In this document: positions 1-9,428 of the stretch, one piece after another
How the letters are laid out: each line of letters begins with the position of its first letter
Numbering within the stretch: position 1 is the stretch's first letter
Assembly: GCF_019209905.1 (NCBI RefSeq)
Contig: NZ_JAHUTM010000001.1
Coordinates: forward strand, 1,319,381-1,383,380
Length of the DNA stretch: 64,000 nucleotides
Reading direction: 5' to 3'
Origin: Corynebacterium sp. TAE3-ERU12
GTDB taxonomy: Bacteria > Actinomycetota > Actinomycetes > Mycobacteriales > Mycobacteriaceae
Translations under genes and position numbers: made by a program
Notes under the pieces: generated by a model
What the model was told of the DNA's origin: nothing
The model's database searches: none
The model's input: the letters and a program-made list of their open reading frames with translations, nothing else

Positions 1-1
1 C

Positions 2-961
2 TTCATCTGGTACCAGGTGTCGTTTCATATCGGTCACCTACATGTGCTCTCCCTCGGCGAGCTACTTAAGCGGCCCTATTGTTCGCTGCCTCCCGAATCA
101 CGTTTCGGTGGGAATCTGACAGAAGAATGCCGCCTGCTGGCGACCGGCCCGTTTGAGATGTTCATGCTGCGCCTCAAGGTCGGCGCGCTTGCTGGCGTGG
201 TGCTGTCCTCGCCGGTGTGGTTGTACCAAATGTGGGCGTTCATCACCCCGGGCCTGGTGCGCCGCGAACGCCGCGCAACATTTATCGCTGTTACCGCCGC
301 AGTGATCTTATTCTGCGCAGGCGCCGCCCTGGCCTATTTCGTTGTCAACTACGGTCTGGCGTTCCTGCTGGAGATCGGTGACGAGGCCCAGGTGGCTTTC
401 CTCACTGGTGGCGAATACTTCTCGTTTATCCTCGCCCTGCTGTTGGTCTTCGGCGTGAGCTTCGAGCTGCCACTATTCATCGTGATGCTCAATATCGTCG
501 GCGTGCTGGAATACGACACGCTGAAAGACAAGCGCCGCATCATCATTCTTTGCCTGTTCATCTTCGCCGCGTTCATGACCCCGGGTGGTGACCCGGCATC
601 GATGTCGGCCATGGCTATTGCGCTGTGCATCATGGTCGAGATTGCCCTGCAGTTCTGCCGACTCAATGACAAGCGCCGCGCCAAGCAGCGTGCGGAATGG
701 CTGGATCTTGCCGACGATGAAGCATCCGGGCCGGTGCGTTCCTCAGGCCCAATCCAGTCCGAGCCAGTCACTGGCCCCACTGGTTCCCGCCCGGCTGCCT
801 CGACGCTCAATAGGCCCGCGCCGGTGCGTACGACCAACCAGCCGCGCCCCTCGGCGCCACCGGCCTCGTCGCCGTATGGTGCGCCGCAGGCCTCCGCGCA
901 GTCGGGCCAGGCAAAGCCGCTGTCGGAGCGCGAAGGCTCTGACTTCGACGACGTTCTCTAA
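2..961 (+). CDS. tatC: Sec-independent translocase TatC (5' end outside window)
   Basis: Polytopic inner-membrane core of the twin-arginine translocase; with TatA/B it binds signal peptides of folded exported proteins. The frame is open from base 2, so the true start lies upstream; about 40 N-terminal residues seem missing compared with full TatC. Visible family features are the periplasmic segment with PYCSLPPESRF, the stretch around GPFEMFMLRLKVG, and several hydrophobic helices ending near ALCIMVEIALQF. The last ~100 residues are a hydrophilic Pro/Ser/Ala-rich tail (GPVRSSGPIQSEP onward), a cytoplasmic extension longer than in E. coli TatC. It ends one base before the pabC ATG. The neighbourhood of tatC with helY a little downstream is common in actinobacteria. 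Identity is secure; the true length is unknown. Confidence 0.95.
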   Translation, partial: FIWYQVSFHIGHLHVLSLGELLKRPYCSLPPESRFGGNLTEECRLLATGPFEMFMLRLKVGALAGVVLSSPVWLYQMWAFITPGLVRRERRATFIAVTAAVILFCAGAALAYFVVNYGLAFLLEIGDEAQVAFLTGGEYFSFILALLLVFGVSFELPLFIVMLNIVGVLEYDTLKDKRRIIILCLFIFAAFMTPGGDPASMSAMAIALCIMVEIALQFCRLNDKRRAKQRAEWLDLADDEASGPVRSSGPIQSEPVTGPTGSRPAASTLNRPAPVRTTNQPRPSAPPASSPYGAPQASAQSGQAKPLSEREGSDFDDVL

Positions 962-1717
962 ATGAGCACATTCGCATGGGATGGCACGCAGTTTGTTCCT
1001 GCGTCCACCCCGTCTGGAAAACTTCGCGTCGCGGACTCGTGGCGCCAGACCAACGGACATGTCCGACGAATTGACCTGCACCAACAGCGATTTTCGCACT
1101 CCACTGCCCAGTATGGTTACCGGGTAAACGGGTCGGCGCTCTTTACCGCTGCGGTGGAGCTCATTCCTGCGGAAGGGGAGTGGTTTCCCCGGCTGAGCCT
1201 CGTTGAAGACACCGTGTACCTGGATATTCGGCCGGGCCCAGAGCGTCGGCAAGCACTAACCGTGCAGGTACTACCACCAGGCGATCCACGCACTAACCCC
1301 CGGGTGAAGGGCCCTGACCTAGCCCGCACCGGCGCGCTCATCGCCGACGCAGCTAAGGCTGGGGCGCACGAAGTGCTGTTCCGCGACGAACAAGGTCTCG
1401 TACTGGAGGCCGGCTATGCCGCGCTGGTCTGGTGGGACGGTGAGGCATTGTGCGTCCCGACGCCTGAGCTGCCGGTCCTGCCGAGTGTGACCCGCTTGGT
1501 AGTGGAGCAGCGCGCCCACGAGCTAGGTGTACCAGTGCGCCAGGTGGCCGCCAGACTCGCCGAACTCGATGGCTGCGAGGCGTGGTTACTCAACGCCTAC
1601 CAGGGGATTCGCTATGTCACCGACTGGGTGGGCGCAGATATCACGCCCGGCGCGCCGCAGCGGTTCACCTCCTGGCGGGAGTTCCTTGACGGGCAGCTCA
1701 CGCCGGTTCATCAGTAG
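962..1717 (+). CDS. pabC: Aminodeoxychorismate lyase (class IV PLP aminotransferase fold)
   Basis: 251-residue class IV aminotransferase-fold protein that would release pyruvate from 4-amino-4-deoxychorismate to give p-aminobenzoate for folate synthesis. The likely PLP lysine is K116 in the motif RVKGPDLAR, and the segment NAYQGIRYVTDW near the C terminus fits the family. The ATG directly abuts the tatC stop. The 3' end overlaps the convergent pabAB gene by 7 bp. That pabAB (synthase) and this lyase are back to back is the main reason to choose PabC over a branched-chain or D-amino-acid aminotransferase, which share the fold. The assignment by fold is strong, the exact substrate is inferred from context. 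Confidence 0.8.
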   Translation: MSTFAWDGTQFVPASTPSGKLRVADSWRQTNGHVRRIDLHQQRFSHSTAQYGYRVNGSALFTAAVELIPAEGEWFPRLSLVEDTVYLDIRPGPERRQALTVQVLPPGDPRTNPRVKGPDLARTGALIADAAKAGAHEVLFRDEQGLVLEAGYAALVWWDGEALCVPTPELPVLPSVTRLVVEQRAHELGVPVRQVAARLAELDGCEAWLLNAYQGIRYVTDWVGADITPGAPQRFTSWREFLDGQLTPVHQ

Positions 1718-3831
1718 CGGGCGGCGCGCTCAAGCTCCTCATCCAGATCGATTCCCAAGGCCACGCCAAGTGTGCGGGCCTTCACCCGGGTTTCCTCCCA
1801 TTCCTCCGTGGGGTTTGAACGAGCCGTGATGGCACCACCGACGCCGTATTCGACGTGGTCGGCGTGGTGGAGGATGGTGCGAATCACGATGGAGAGGTCT
1901 GTGCCTCCATTGACGCTGATATAGCCCAGCACGCCCGAATACACCCCGCGTGGAGCGTCCTCGAATTCCCGCAGCAGCTGGACCGTGCGGTATTTCGGGG
2001 CACCGGTCATGGACCCGCCAGGCAAGGTGGCGCGCACAGCGTCGAGGGCGCCATTGGTCTTGGTGAGTGTGCCCCGAATCGTGCTGACCATCTGGTGCGC
2101 ACCAGCGTGGGATTCGATATCGAACAGCAGTGGCACCTCAACTGAGCCTGGTGTGCACACCCGGGATAAGTCATGGCGGAGCAGATCAACGATCATGAGG
2201 TTCTCGGCTCGCTCCTTCACCGATTCGTGAAGCTCGGCGGCCAGGCGAGCGTCGGCATGCGGATTGGCCGCACGCGGGCTGGTGCCTTTGATGGGTTTGG
2301 CCTCGACCTGCCCGAGGGGGTCGACGGTGAGGAAGCGTTCCGGGGAGGCCGACAACACATGGTGGTCGCCGAAGGCGAGATAAGCCGCGAAGGGGCGCGG
2401 GCACAACGTGCGTAATCGCCGGTAGAGCTGCCAGGAGTCCGTGCGGGCCCGCACCCGGATCGAATTAGTCAGACACAGTTCGTAACTCTGGCCGGCGGCG
2501 ATTTCCTCCTGGCACTGCTCGATGAGGTCGATGTAGTCGTCCCGACTGTGCCGCACCGTCACCTCGCCGCATTCCGGAGCAGGTGGCAGCGGCAGCTGCT
2601 GGGCGCGCATGGTGCGTATCCGCTCAGCGGTGTCGCCTACCCACTGGTATTGCTCCTCGGCGACGGATTCGTCGGTCAGCGCCAACACCCAGGCGGTGGT
2701 GTCGTCAATGACGACTACGCGATCACTGAAGACAAGTTCAGCCGGCGGAGCACTCGTGCCGGGGTCGATATGGGTGTGTGGGTCCAGCCAACGGCAGGCG
2801 TACTCATACCCGAGGTAGCCGACCCAACCGGGGACGAAGGGCAGGGACTCTGGCGGGATATCCGTGCCATCGAGGTCGCGCGCCGCTACTGAGCCCAGGG
2901 TGGATTCCACAAGGTCCACTAAGTCGATATCGAGGTCGTGGCTGCCTGCTGTACCGCGGACCCGGACGCCGTCGGGAAGCGCAGTCGCCACTTTCGCCAG
3001 CGGCCCGGCTGCGGAACCGCAGATGGATACGCCCGTACCAGTAGCGGAGTCGAGCCACCAGGCGTGGTCGTCCTGCCGGAATATTTCGTCGACAATTGCT
3101 TCCGAGGTGGCCTCCACAGCTACCCGTTGCACAAGCACCTGCCAGTGCGGGCGGGTGCCCGACGATAGCGGCACGGATGCGGCCCCCGACGACTGAACGC
3201 TGTGCCTACTACCGCCCCGCCGGTGCTGCTGATTCCACTGCCGGGCGCAGTCAAAGAAGCGCTCCAGCAGACTGCGGCCCTGGTGTGAACAAATGGATTC
3301 TGGGTGGGCTTGGAGTCCCCACTGCGGGCGGCTGCGCCGGTGTAGGCCCATCACGATGTCCCCAACGAGGGCATCGACCACAATGTCCTCATGTGCGGCG
3401 CTTTCGCGCGGGTCAACGATGAGGGAGTGGTAGCGCACCATCGGCACCGGAGAGGCCAGGCCGGCAAAGAGGCCCCCACCGTCGTGACGCACCTCAGCTA
3501 CCTCACCATGTACCGGGCGAGGCGCCCTGATAACCGATACCCCAGCATCGTGGGCAATGGCCTGCATACCCAGGCAAATACCAAGCACCGGTACCTCGGA
3601 CTGGGCAATAGCCGCCGCGGACACCCCAAGGTCTGCGGCACAATCCGGGGTCCCCGGGCCAGGGGAGACCACAATCGCGTCGAAACAGCGCAACCACTGG
3701 TCAACTTCACCCGGAGCCACCGGAGGGTTGTCGTGGACAATCACCTCGGGTGCGGCGCCGGTGACCACCGCAATATCGTGAGCCACGTTATAGCTAAACG
3801 AGTCGTGGTTATCGATGAGCAGTACCCGCAT
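1711..3831 (-). CDS. pabAB: Aminodeoxychorismate synthase, fused glutaminase (PabA) and synthase (PabB)
   Basis: 706-residue fusion converting chorismate and glutamine into 4-amino-4-deoxychorismate. Residues 1 to about 200 are a class I glutamine amidotransferase with nucleophile C86 in GICLGMQ and H176/E178 in HPESI. Residues about 230-700 are the chorismate-binding domain, with the C-terminal signature GGSMTGAPK and the segment KPIKGTSPR. The KPIKGT form is typical of PabB rather than TrpE. Starting at ATG 3831 gives MRVLLIDNHDSFSYN, the usual beginning of such amidotransferases. It is transcribed towards pabC with a 7-bp tail-to-tail overlap. Anthranilate synthase is the alternative, but the fusion order and the pabC neighbour favour folate synthesis. 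Confidence 0.92.
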   Translation of the reverse strand: MRVLLIDNHDSFSYNVAHDIAVVTGAAPEVIVHDNPPVAPGEVDQWLRCFDAIVVSPGPGTPDCAADLGVSAAAIAQSEVPVLGICLGMQAIAHDAGVSVIRAPRPVHGEVAEVRHDGGGLFAGLASPVPMVRYHSLIVDPRESAAHEDIVVDALVGDIVMGLHRRSRPQWGLQAHPESICSHQGRSLLERFFDCARQWNQQHRRGGSRHSVQSSGAASVPLSSGTRPHWQVLVQRVAVEATSEAIVDEIFRQDDHAWWLDSATGTGVSICGSAAGPLAKVATALPDGVRVRGTAGSHDLDIDLVDLVESTLGSVAARDLDGTDIPPESLPFVPGWVGYLGYEYACRWLDPHTHIDPGTSAPPAELVFSDRVVVIDDTTAWVLALTDESVAEEQYQWVGDTAERIRTMRAQQLPLPPAPECGEVTVRHSRDDYIDLIEQCQEEIAAGQSYELCLTNSIRVRARTDSWQLYRRLRTLCPRPFAAYLAFGDHHVLSASPERFLTVDPLGQVEAKPIKGTSPRAANPHADARLAAELHESVKERAENLMIVDLLRHDLSRVCTPGSVEVPLLFDIESHAGAHQMVSTIRGTLTKTNGALDAVRATLPGGSMTGAPKYRTVQLLREFEDAPRGVYSGVLGYISVNGGTDLSIVIRTILHHADHVEYGVGGAITARSNPTEEWEETRVKARTLGVALGIDLDEELERAARY

Positions 3832-4036
3832 CGTTCTCCGTGGTGTTGGCCCTAGTGTTCATTGCGCTGACGTCGGTGGAATTCTACTGGGCTACCTTGT
3901 ACTGGTCGGCTCCGTCTTCATCACCGCACTTCGCCGCTCTGATATCGGCACTGCCATCGCATGGGGTCTGGTGACGTTAGTGCTTCCCATCGTGGGTTTT
4001 GTGATCTGGGTGTTTGTCCGGCGAACTCGCAAATAA
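3815..4036 (+). CDS. Small PLDc_N-type membrane protein, probably frameshifted
   Basis: The second half encodes a clear small membrane protein: a hydrophobic segment, then ALRRSD, then a second hydrophobic segment (LVTLVLPIVGFVIWVF) and basic RRTRK. This layout resembles the phospholipase D nuclease N-terminal (PLDc_N) membrane module. The only start codon in this frame is ATG 3815, which lies antisense inside the first codons of pabAB and gives an unconvincing N terminus (MSSTRIVLRGVGPSVHC). In another frame, GTG 3840 opens with the hydrophobic stretch VVLALVFIALTSV and would join this frame if one base were restored near 3880-3905. I infer a 1-nt deletion, a sequencing error or a decayed gene. 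Function unknown. Confidence 0.45.
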   Translation: MSSTRIVLRGVGPSVHCADVGGILLGYLVLVGSVFITALRRSDIGTAIAWGLVTLVLPIVGFVIWVFVRRTRK

Positions 4037-4061
4037 CGCCGCGAACTGACACCCTGGCGGC

Positions 4062-6710
4062 ATGAGCGTCCTCGATACCTTCGTCGCCGATCTGGGCTTC
4101 ACCCCGGACGAATTCCAGCTCGACGCGTGCCGATCCATCACCAACGGCCGCGGGGTGCTGGTGTGCGCCCCCACCGGCTCCGGCAAAACTGTTGTCGGTG
4201 AATTCGCGATCCGCCGGGCTCATGAGACCGGCGGTAAGTGCTTCTACACCACACCGATTAAGGCACTGTCGAACCAAAAGTACCGGGACCTGTGTGCGGT
4301 CTACGGCGAGGACAACGTCGGCCTGCTCACCGGCGATATTTCCAATAATGGCAGCGCAGACATTGTGGTGATGACCACTGAGGTGCTGCGCAATATGATC
4401 TACGCCAAGTCACCGCAGCTGAACCGGCTGCAGTCGGTGGTGATGGATGAGATCCACTACCTCTCCGATAAAGAACGCGGCGCGGTCTGGGAGGAAGTCA
4501 TCCTGGGCCTGGCAGAGGACGTGCAGATTGTGGGCCTATCGGCGACGGTGTCCAATGCGGAGGAATTCGCCAACTGGCTCACTGAAGTCCGCGGGCATAC
4601 CGACATCATTGTTTCTGAGCGCCGCCCCGTGCCGCTGCACCAGCACATGATGGTCGGCAACCGACTGATGCCGCTGTTCGCCTCTGACGGCGAGACAGTA
4701 AACCGCGATGTGCTGGCCGCTGCCTCCTTGGCGGAGAAGAAGCGGGTGCGGATGGCTCGGCGTACCGACGTTGTGTCCATCCTGCAGCGCCGCGGGATGC
4801 TGCCGGCGATTATCTTCATCTTCTCCCGGGCTGGCTGTGATGGGGCGCTGGCACAACTGGGTGCCTCCCGAATGACGCTGACCACCCCGGATGAGCAGGA
4901 ACAGATCTCGGCGATTATCGACGCCGGTGTGGAAACCATCCCGCGCGAAGACCTCGAACTGCTCATGTTCCGCCGTTGGAAGGCGAGCCTGATGCGCGGG
5001 TTCGCCGCCCACCACGCAGGCATGCTGCCGGCCTTCCGGCACATCGTGGAAAAACTCTTCAACGCTGGTTTGCTCAAGGTGGTTTTCGCCACCGAGACCC
5101 TGGCGCTGGGTATTAATATGCCGGCGCGCACCGTGGTGCTCGAGCGGCTGGTGAAGTACAACGGTGAGGCCCATGTGGATCTCACCCCGGGCCAGTACAC
5201 CCAGATGACGGGTCGCGCGGGCCGGCGCGGCATCGACACCGTCGGTAATGCGGTGGTGCAGTGGGCTCCGGCGATGGACCCGCAGTGGGTGGCTGGTCTG
5301 GCGTCCACGCGCACCTACCCACTGATTTCGACCTTCGCGCCCGGCTACAATATGGCCGTTAACCTGCTGCGCACGCAGGGCTATGCCGAAGCAACAGCGG
5401 TTCTGGGGCGCTCTTTTGCCCAGTATCAGGCCGATGGTGAGGTCGTCGGCGAAGTCCAGGCTCTCGAGCGGGCGAAGCGGCGACTAGAAAAACTTACCGA
5501 CGCGGCCCAGGCACAGGACCGCGATCTTGACGCGCTGCTGGAGTATCTCGATATTCGTGCGGCGATCACTGCCGAAGAGCGGGATGCCAAACGCCGCAAT
5601 ATTGAGGACCGGCACAAAGAATCGACCGTTGCGCTGCGCAAATTGCGCCGTGGCGATGTGATTGCGATGCCGCGCGGCAAGAAGGTTGAGCTGGTGGCTG
5701 TGGTGCGGGAAGAACATGGCGGCGCGAATCCGCGTCCGGTGGTGGTCGGCGAGAAGGGCTTCACCGGCGCTATTGATGCCTCAATATTCCCGGCCGCCCC
5801 GACTGTGTTGGGCACGATCAAGGTCCCCAAGGACGCCGCCCATAAGCCGCGGCGTGCGGTGCAGTTGGTGCAGTCGGAGATTGCCCGGCGCAGCATTAAA
5901 GGCCCGCGTCGGCTGAAGCGTCGTTCGGTGAAGCCAACGAAGAAGATGAAGGAGCTGCGGGCGAGGCTGCGCGAGCACCCCATGCATGGGGACCCGGCGG
6001 CTGATGCGGCGATGGCTGAGGTTGATGCGCTGCGGAAGGCCCAGCGTGAGGTGAAGCGCCTAGAGCAGCGGGTGGCGAAGAAGTCGGACACCTTGGCGAA
6101 GATGTTTGACCGCATTTTGGACCTGCTCAGCGAGATGAGCTACGTCGAACGCGGTACTGCGTCTGCCGACGGGGATAGTGCCGAGCCGTGGGTGGTCACT
6201 GATGAGGGCGAGCGCCTGGCCCGGATCCACAGTGGTTCGGACCTGCTGGTGGCGACCTGTTTGCGCCGCGGGATCTGGGACGACCTGGACCCGGCAGAAC
6301 TTGCTGGTGCGGCCTCGGCATTGGTGTTTGAAAACCGTCGCCCCACTGAGGCTGCCGCTGCGGTGCCGACGGAGGCCCTGGCCACTGCGATTAGCAATAT
6401 CAACCGGCTGTGGGGCGAGCTCACCGCCGACGAGGAGCGCCACAACCTGCCGCTCACGAAGGCACCGGACGCCTCTTTTGCTGGTGCGATGCACCAGTGG
6501 ACCGCGGGAGCACCGTTGGCGTATGCCTTAGCCGCAGCTGCCGATAATGGTGCTGAGTTGACCCCGGGTGATTTCGTGCGGTGGTGCCGTCAGGTCATTG
6601 ACCTGCTGGAACAGGTGAAGGTTACGGGCTATACCGACGAGATTCGCCGCAATGCCCGCAAGGCCATTGAGGCGATTCGTCGTGGGGTAGTGGCGCTATA
6701 CAACGGCTAG
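4062..6710 (+). CDS. helY: HelY/Mtr4-like DExH-box RNA helicase
   Basis: 882-residue superfamily 2 helicase of the Ski2/Mtr4 type. Walker A is APTGSGKT at 36-43 and motif II is DEIH at 129-132. Motif VI is QMTGRAGRRG, in the second RecA-like domain. Residues about 460-640 form a basic, coiled-coil-prone insertion. The C terminus (about 700-882) corresponds to a DSHCT-like domain, with NINRLWGEL and the helical DEIRRNARKAIEAIRRGVV end. Family members unwind RNA in decay or maturation; the role of actinobacterial HelY is poorly defined. Start ATG 4062 gives MSVLDTFVADLGF. The gene converges on the phosphatase gene, and the two stops share the four bases CTAG. Confidence 0.92.
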   Translation: MSVLDTFVADLGFTPDEFQLDACRSITNGRGVLVCAPTGSGKTVVGEFAIRRAHETGGKCFYTTPIKALSNQKYRDLCAVYGEDNVGLLTGDISNNGSADIVVMTTEVLRNMIYAKSPQLNRLQSVVMDEIHYLSDKERGAVWEEVILGLAEDVQIVGLSATVSNAEEFANWLTEVRGHTDIIVSERRPVPLHQHMMVGNRLMPLFASDGETVNRDVLAAASLAEKKRVRMARRTDVVSILQRRGMLPAIIFIFSRAGCDGALAQLGASRMTLTTPDEQEQISAIIDAGVETIPREDLELLMFRRWKASLMRGFAAHHAGMLPAFRHIVEKLFNAGLLKVVFATETLALGINMPARTVVLERLVKYNGEAHVDLTPGQYTQMTGRAGRRGIDTVGNAVVQWAPAMDPQWVAGLASTRTYPLISTFAPGYNMAVNLLRTQGYAEATAVLGRSFAQYQADGEVVGEVQALERAKRRLEKLTDAAQAQDRDLDALLEYLDIRAAITAEERDAKRRNIEDRHKESTVALRKLRRGDVIAMPRGKKVELVAVVREEHGGANPRPVVVGEKGFTGAIDASIFPAAPTVLGTIKVPKDAAHKPRRAVQLVQSEIARRSIKGPRRLKRRSVKPTKKMKELRARLREHPMHGDPAADAAMAEVDALRKAQREVKRLEQRVAKKSDTLAKMFDRILDLLSEMSYVERGTASADGDSAEPWVVTDEGERLARIHSGSDLLVATCLRRGIWDDLDPAELAGAASALVFENRRPTEAAAAVPTEALATAISNINRLWGELTADEERHNLPLTKAPDASFAGAMHQWTAGAPLAYALAAAADNGAELTPGDFVRWCRQVIDLLEQVKVTGYTDEIRRNARKAIEAIRRGVVALYNG

Positions 6711-8086
6711 CGCACAATTTTGTCGCCACCGCACTTATCGATGGTGAACTGGTCGAGCACACCGTCGGTGACGCCATTGGAGGAGACGATGTCGGCATCA
6801 TCAGTGACCGTGACGGTGGCGGTGACTTCCAGGGCGCAGCCGGAAAAGTGCAGGCGCTGGTACGTCGATAACCCCTGGGCCCAGACCTCGCGCTGTGCGC
6901 CGAAGAGTTTCCAGGACAGGTTGTCCTCGCTGGTGGGGTAGAACTTCGAACCAGCGGTGGCGGTGAGGTAGACCGGGCCGGAGACTAAGTCGCCCTTATT
7001 CGACGATGTCAGGTGGCCGCGGGCGTAGGAATGATCGTGGCCAGTGAGCACCAGGTCCACATCATGTGCCTCAATCACGGGCGCGAAGGCGGCGAGCTGA
7101 GCGGGGTCCACGCGCTTATCCGTGGAGTTAATGATGGGCTGGTGCAGCATCACAAGCGACCACTGGTGGGGGTTGGTTGCTAGTGCTCGCTCGAGGAAAG
7201 CGGCTTGGGCGCTGTAGCCCAAGTAGTTGCCGGTGAGCACCACAATGCGCACGCCCTGGTAATCGACGTAGAAGCTCGAATCAGGAAATTGTGCCGGCCC
7301 ATTGAGCGGATGGGTGAAGTGGTTGCGGTAGGCCCGTGCGGTCGGGTCCGGGCCGTCGTCTTTAAGCCAGATCTCGTGGTTGCCCAGTGCGGTGAGCATC
7401 GGGGTATTCGGGGCCTCAGGGCCTATGCCGTTGTACCAATCGGACCATTGCTTGTCCTGGCCGGAGTGGTTGATCATGTCACCGCCCTGCAGCAGCAATT
7501 TAGCCTCAGGGTTGTCGTTGAGCGCTGTGTGGGCGGTAATCGGCCAGTGGGTGGTGAGCCCATTTTGGGCATCGCCGACATACAGCACGTCGAAAGGCTC
7601 ATGACTATTGGCGGCGGTGGTGAATCGGTACCACTGGCTGTGCTGGTCGCCGAGGCGTACCCGGTAGGTGTACTCAGTACCACCGGCTAGGCCAGTGAGT
7701 TCGACGAACTGGAAGAAGCGGCCATCGTATTCGTCTTTGGTTATTGCTGGCACGCTGATGAGCTGGCCATTGCCGGTGCGGTATTCAACACTCGTGTTTT
7801 CGCTGGGGCTGCGGAAGGTGATGGTGACACCGTGGGCGCCATCAGCGCTGGGCGCGACAATGACTCGCTCAACCGGGGAGTGGGGGTCGACCTGGTTATT
7901 GACGGTGGCGTTTTCATATTCGCCGTACGGCCCGTTGTCTCCGTAGAGGACATCATCGAGTTCGCCAAGAATTTTTTGGGTTGCTTCGCCAGTGGCGGAG
8001 TTGAGTGCGGCGGCGGGCCCGGCGGCAGCGGTGAGTGCGGTGGCGGCTGTGAGGGCGGCGGCGAGTACTGAGGCGCGGCGGTCCAA
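6707..8086 (-). CDS. Secreted purple-acid-phosphatase-like metallophosphoesterase
   Basis: Exported phosphatase. From TTG 8086 the protein starts MDRRASVLAAALTAATALTA, a good signal peptide with an AAGPAAA-type cleavage region. An N-terminal fibronectin-like domain (FRSPSENTSVEYRTG ... YTYRVRLGD) precedes a calcineurin-like catalytic domain with GDAQNG, GGDMINH, LGNHEIW, LMLHQPI-like (VMLHQPI) and GHDHSYARGH motifs, all expected for a two-metal centre. TTG 8086 is preferred because GGAAAGG lies 8 nt upstream; a TTG at 8134 adds 16 residues but has no well-spaced site. It would release phosphate from organic esters outside the cell. No adjacent pho genes are seen. Confidence 0.85.
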   Translation of the reverse strand: MDRRASVLAAALTAATALTAAAGPAAALNSATGEATQKILGELDDVLYGDNGPYGEYENATVNNQVDPHSPVERVIVAPSADGAHGVTITFRSPSENTSVEYRTGNGQLISVPAITKDEYDGRFFQFVELTGLAGGTEYTYRVRLGDQHSQWYRFTTAANSHEPFDVLYVGDAQNGLTTHWPITAHTALNDNPEAKLLLQGGDMINHSGQDKQWSDWYNGIGPEAPNTPMLTALGNHEIWLKDDGPDPTARAYRNHFTHPLNGPAQFPDSSFYVDYQGVRIVVLTGNYLGYSAQAAFLERALATNPHQWSLVMLHQPIINSTDKRVDPAQLAAFAPVIEAHDVDLVLTGHDHSYARGHLTSSNKGDLVSGPVYLTATAGSKFYPTSEDNLSWKLFGAQREVWAQGLSTYQRLHFSGCALEVTATVTVTDDADIVSSNGVTDGVLDQFTIDKCGGDKIVR

Positions 8087-8285
8087 AGCAGAAACCTTTC
8101 CTATGCGGTCGAGTGGGAGCAGCGTTGTGTGCAAACCTCATTAGTGTGACGAGGTGGGGTCACAGCTTCCTGACCAGCATCTGAACATGACATGAACCTA
8201 GAAGTTTTCTGCTCTGTGCTGCGGCAGCACTATTGTCCCCACGCGCCTCATTAGTCCCAGGCGTCAAATCTGTACCGTGGGGCAC

Positions 8286-9428
8286 ATGACATCGCCGGAC
8301 ACCACTTTCGACGCAGCGGTTTATACCGACCGTCTTCGGCGCGCAGCTGCCTGCGCTACTGACCAGCATCTGGCCGGTTTCATCCTTGGAGAAGGCCCTG
8401 ACCTGCAGTATTTCCTGGGCTCAACGGTCAGCTCATATGAGCGTCTCACCGCTTTAGTCATTCCCGCCGCCGGCACCCCAACCCTGCTGATGCCCGCTGT
8501 TGAACGCGACGCGCTGGCCAACTGCCCAGTCACTGATCTCGATATCAAGATTGATCTGTGGACCGACGGCAATAACCCCCACCAGCGCACCGCCGCGGCC
8601 TTAGCGGCCTCGGAGGGCGACCGCGTCGGCATCGGCTCCTCGCTGACCGCCGACCACATATTGCCCATCTTGGATCACCTGCCCGCAGCACACCCGGTGC
8701 TGGCAGCTCCGGCGCTGCGTGAGCTGTGCATGTCCAAGGACGCCGCCGAACTTTCTGATTTACAAGGCGCCGCCGATGCCATCGACCGGGTCCACGCCCA
8801 GGTGCCTGCACTACTGCAACCAGGGCGCACTGAGCGTGCGGTGGCAGAGGACTTACACCGCATCATCCTCGCCGAAGGCCACTACGCAGTGGATTTCGTC
8901 ATTGTGGGATCCGGTCCGAATGGGGCCAACCCACACCACAGTTTTTCTGACCGAGTGCTTGCCGACGGTGACGTCGTCGTGGTCGATATCGGCGGCAGTT
9001 TCGGGGCTGGCTACCACTCCGACTGCACCCGCACCTACGTCATCGGAACCAACCCACACGCCGAGGAGGTCTACGCGGTCCTGCACCGCGCCCAACAGGC
9101 CGCAGTGGCAGCGGTGCGGCCTGGTGCGACTGCTGCTGATATCGATGCGGCAGCCCGTAGCGTCATTACCGAGGCCGGCTATGGCGAGAATTTCATCCAC
9201 CGCACCGGCCACGGCATTGGTTTAAGTGTCCACGAAGAACCGTTCATTATGGCCGGGAATAATATTGAGCTTGCCGAGGGCATGACCTTTTCCGTCGAAC
9301 CTGGCATTTATCTTCCCGACGAATTCGGGATGCGGCTCGAAGACATCGTCGTCGTTACCGCCGATGGTGTGCGCAGCCTCAATAATTGCGACCGAGCACT
9401 TGTCCCCACCACACAAGGAGCCCTGTGA
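8286..9428 (+). CDS. M24-family aminopeptidase (Xaa-Pro peptidase-like)
   Basis: About 380-residue pita-bread metallopeptidase: an N-terminal creatinase-like domain (1-150) and a catalytic domain with the full metal-ligand set D234, D246, H309, E338 and E352, in VVVDIGG, HSDCTRTYV, RTGHGIG, FSVEPG and RLEDIVVV. Such enzymes cleave X-Pro peptide bonds in the cytoplasm. Start ATG 8286 is chosen for the MTSPDTTF beginning; an in-frame GTG at 8277 is possible. The stop overlaps the next ATG (TGATG), so translation of the reductase is probably coupled. Whether it is an aminopeptidase P or a dipeptidase (PepQ) cannot be decided from sequence alone. Confidence 0.88.
   Translation: MTSPDTTFDAAVYTDRLRRAAACATDQHLAGFILGEGPDLQYFLGSTVSSYERLTALVIPAAGTPTLLMPAVERDALANCPVTDLDIKIDLWTDGNNPHQRTAAALAASEGDRVGIGSSLTADHILPILDHLPAAHPVLAAPALRELCMSKDAAELSDLQGAADAIDRVHAQVPALLQPGRTERAVAEDLHRIILAEGHYAVDFVIVGSGPNGANPHHSFSDRVLADGDVVVVDIGGSFGAGYHSDCTRTYVIGTNPHAEEVYAVLHRAQQAAVAAVRPGATAADIDAAARSVITEAGYGENFIHRTGHGIGLSVHEEPFIMAGNNIELAEGMTFSVEPGIYLPDEFGMRLEDIVVVTADGVRSLNNCDRALVPTTQGAL

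Noticed and set aside
4457..5314. 285-codon minus-strand ORF inside helY
   Set aside because: Ser/Arg-rich antisense shadow of conserved helicase motifs.
8145..8164. GlxR (CRP-type) site at the phosphatase promoter
   Set aside because: TGTGA and TCACA are present, but 10 bases apart instead of the 6 expected for GlxR, so it was not called as such.
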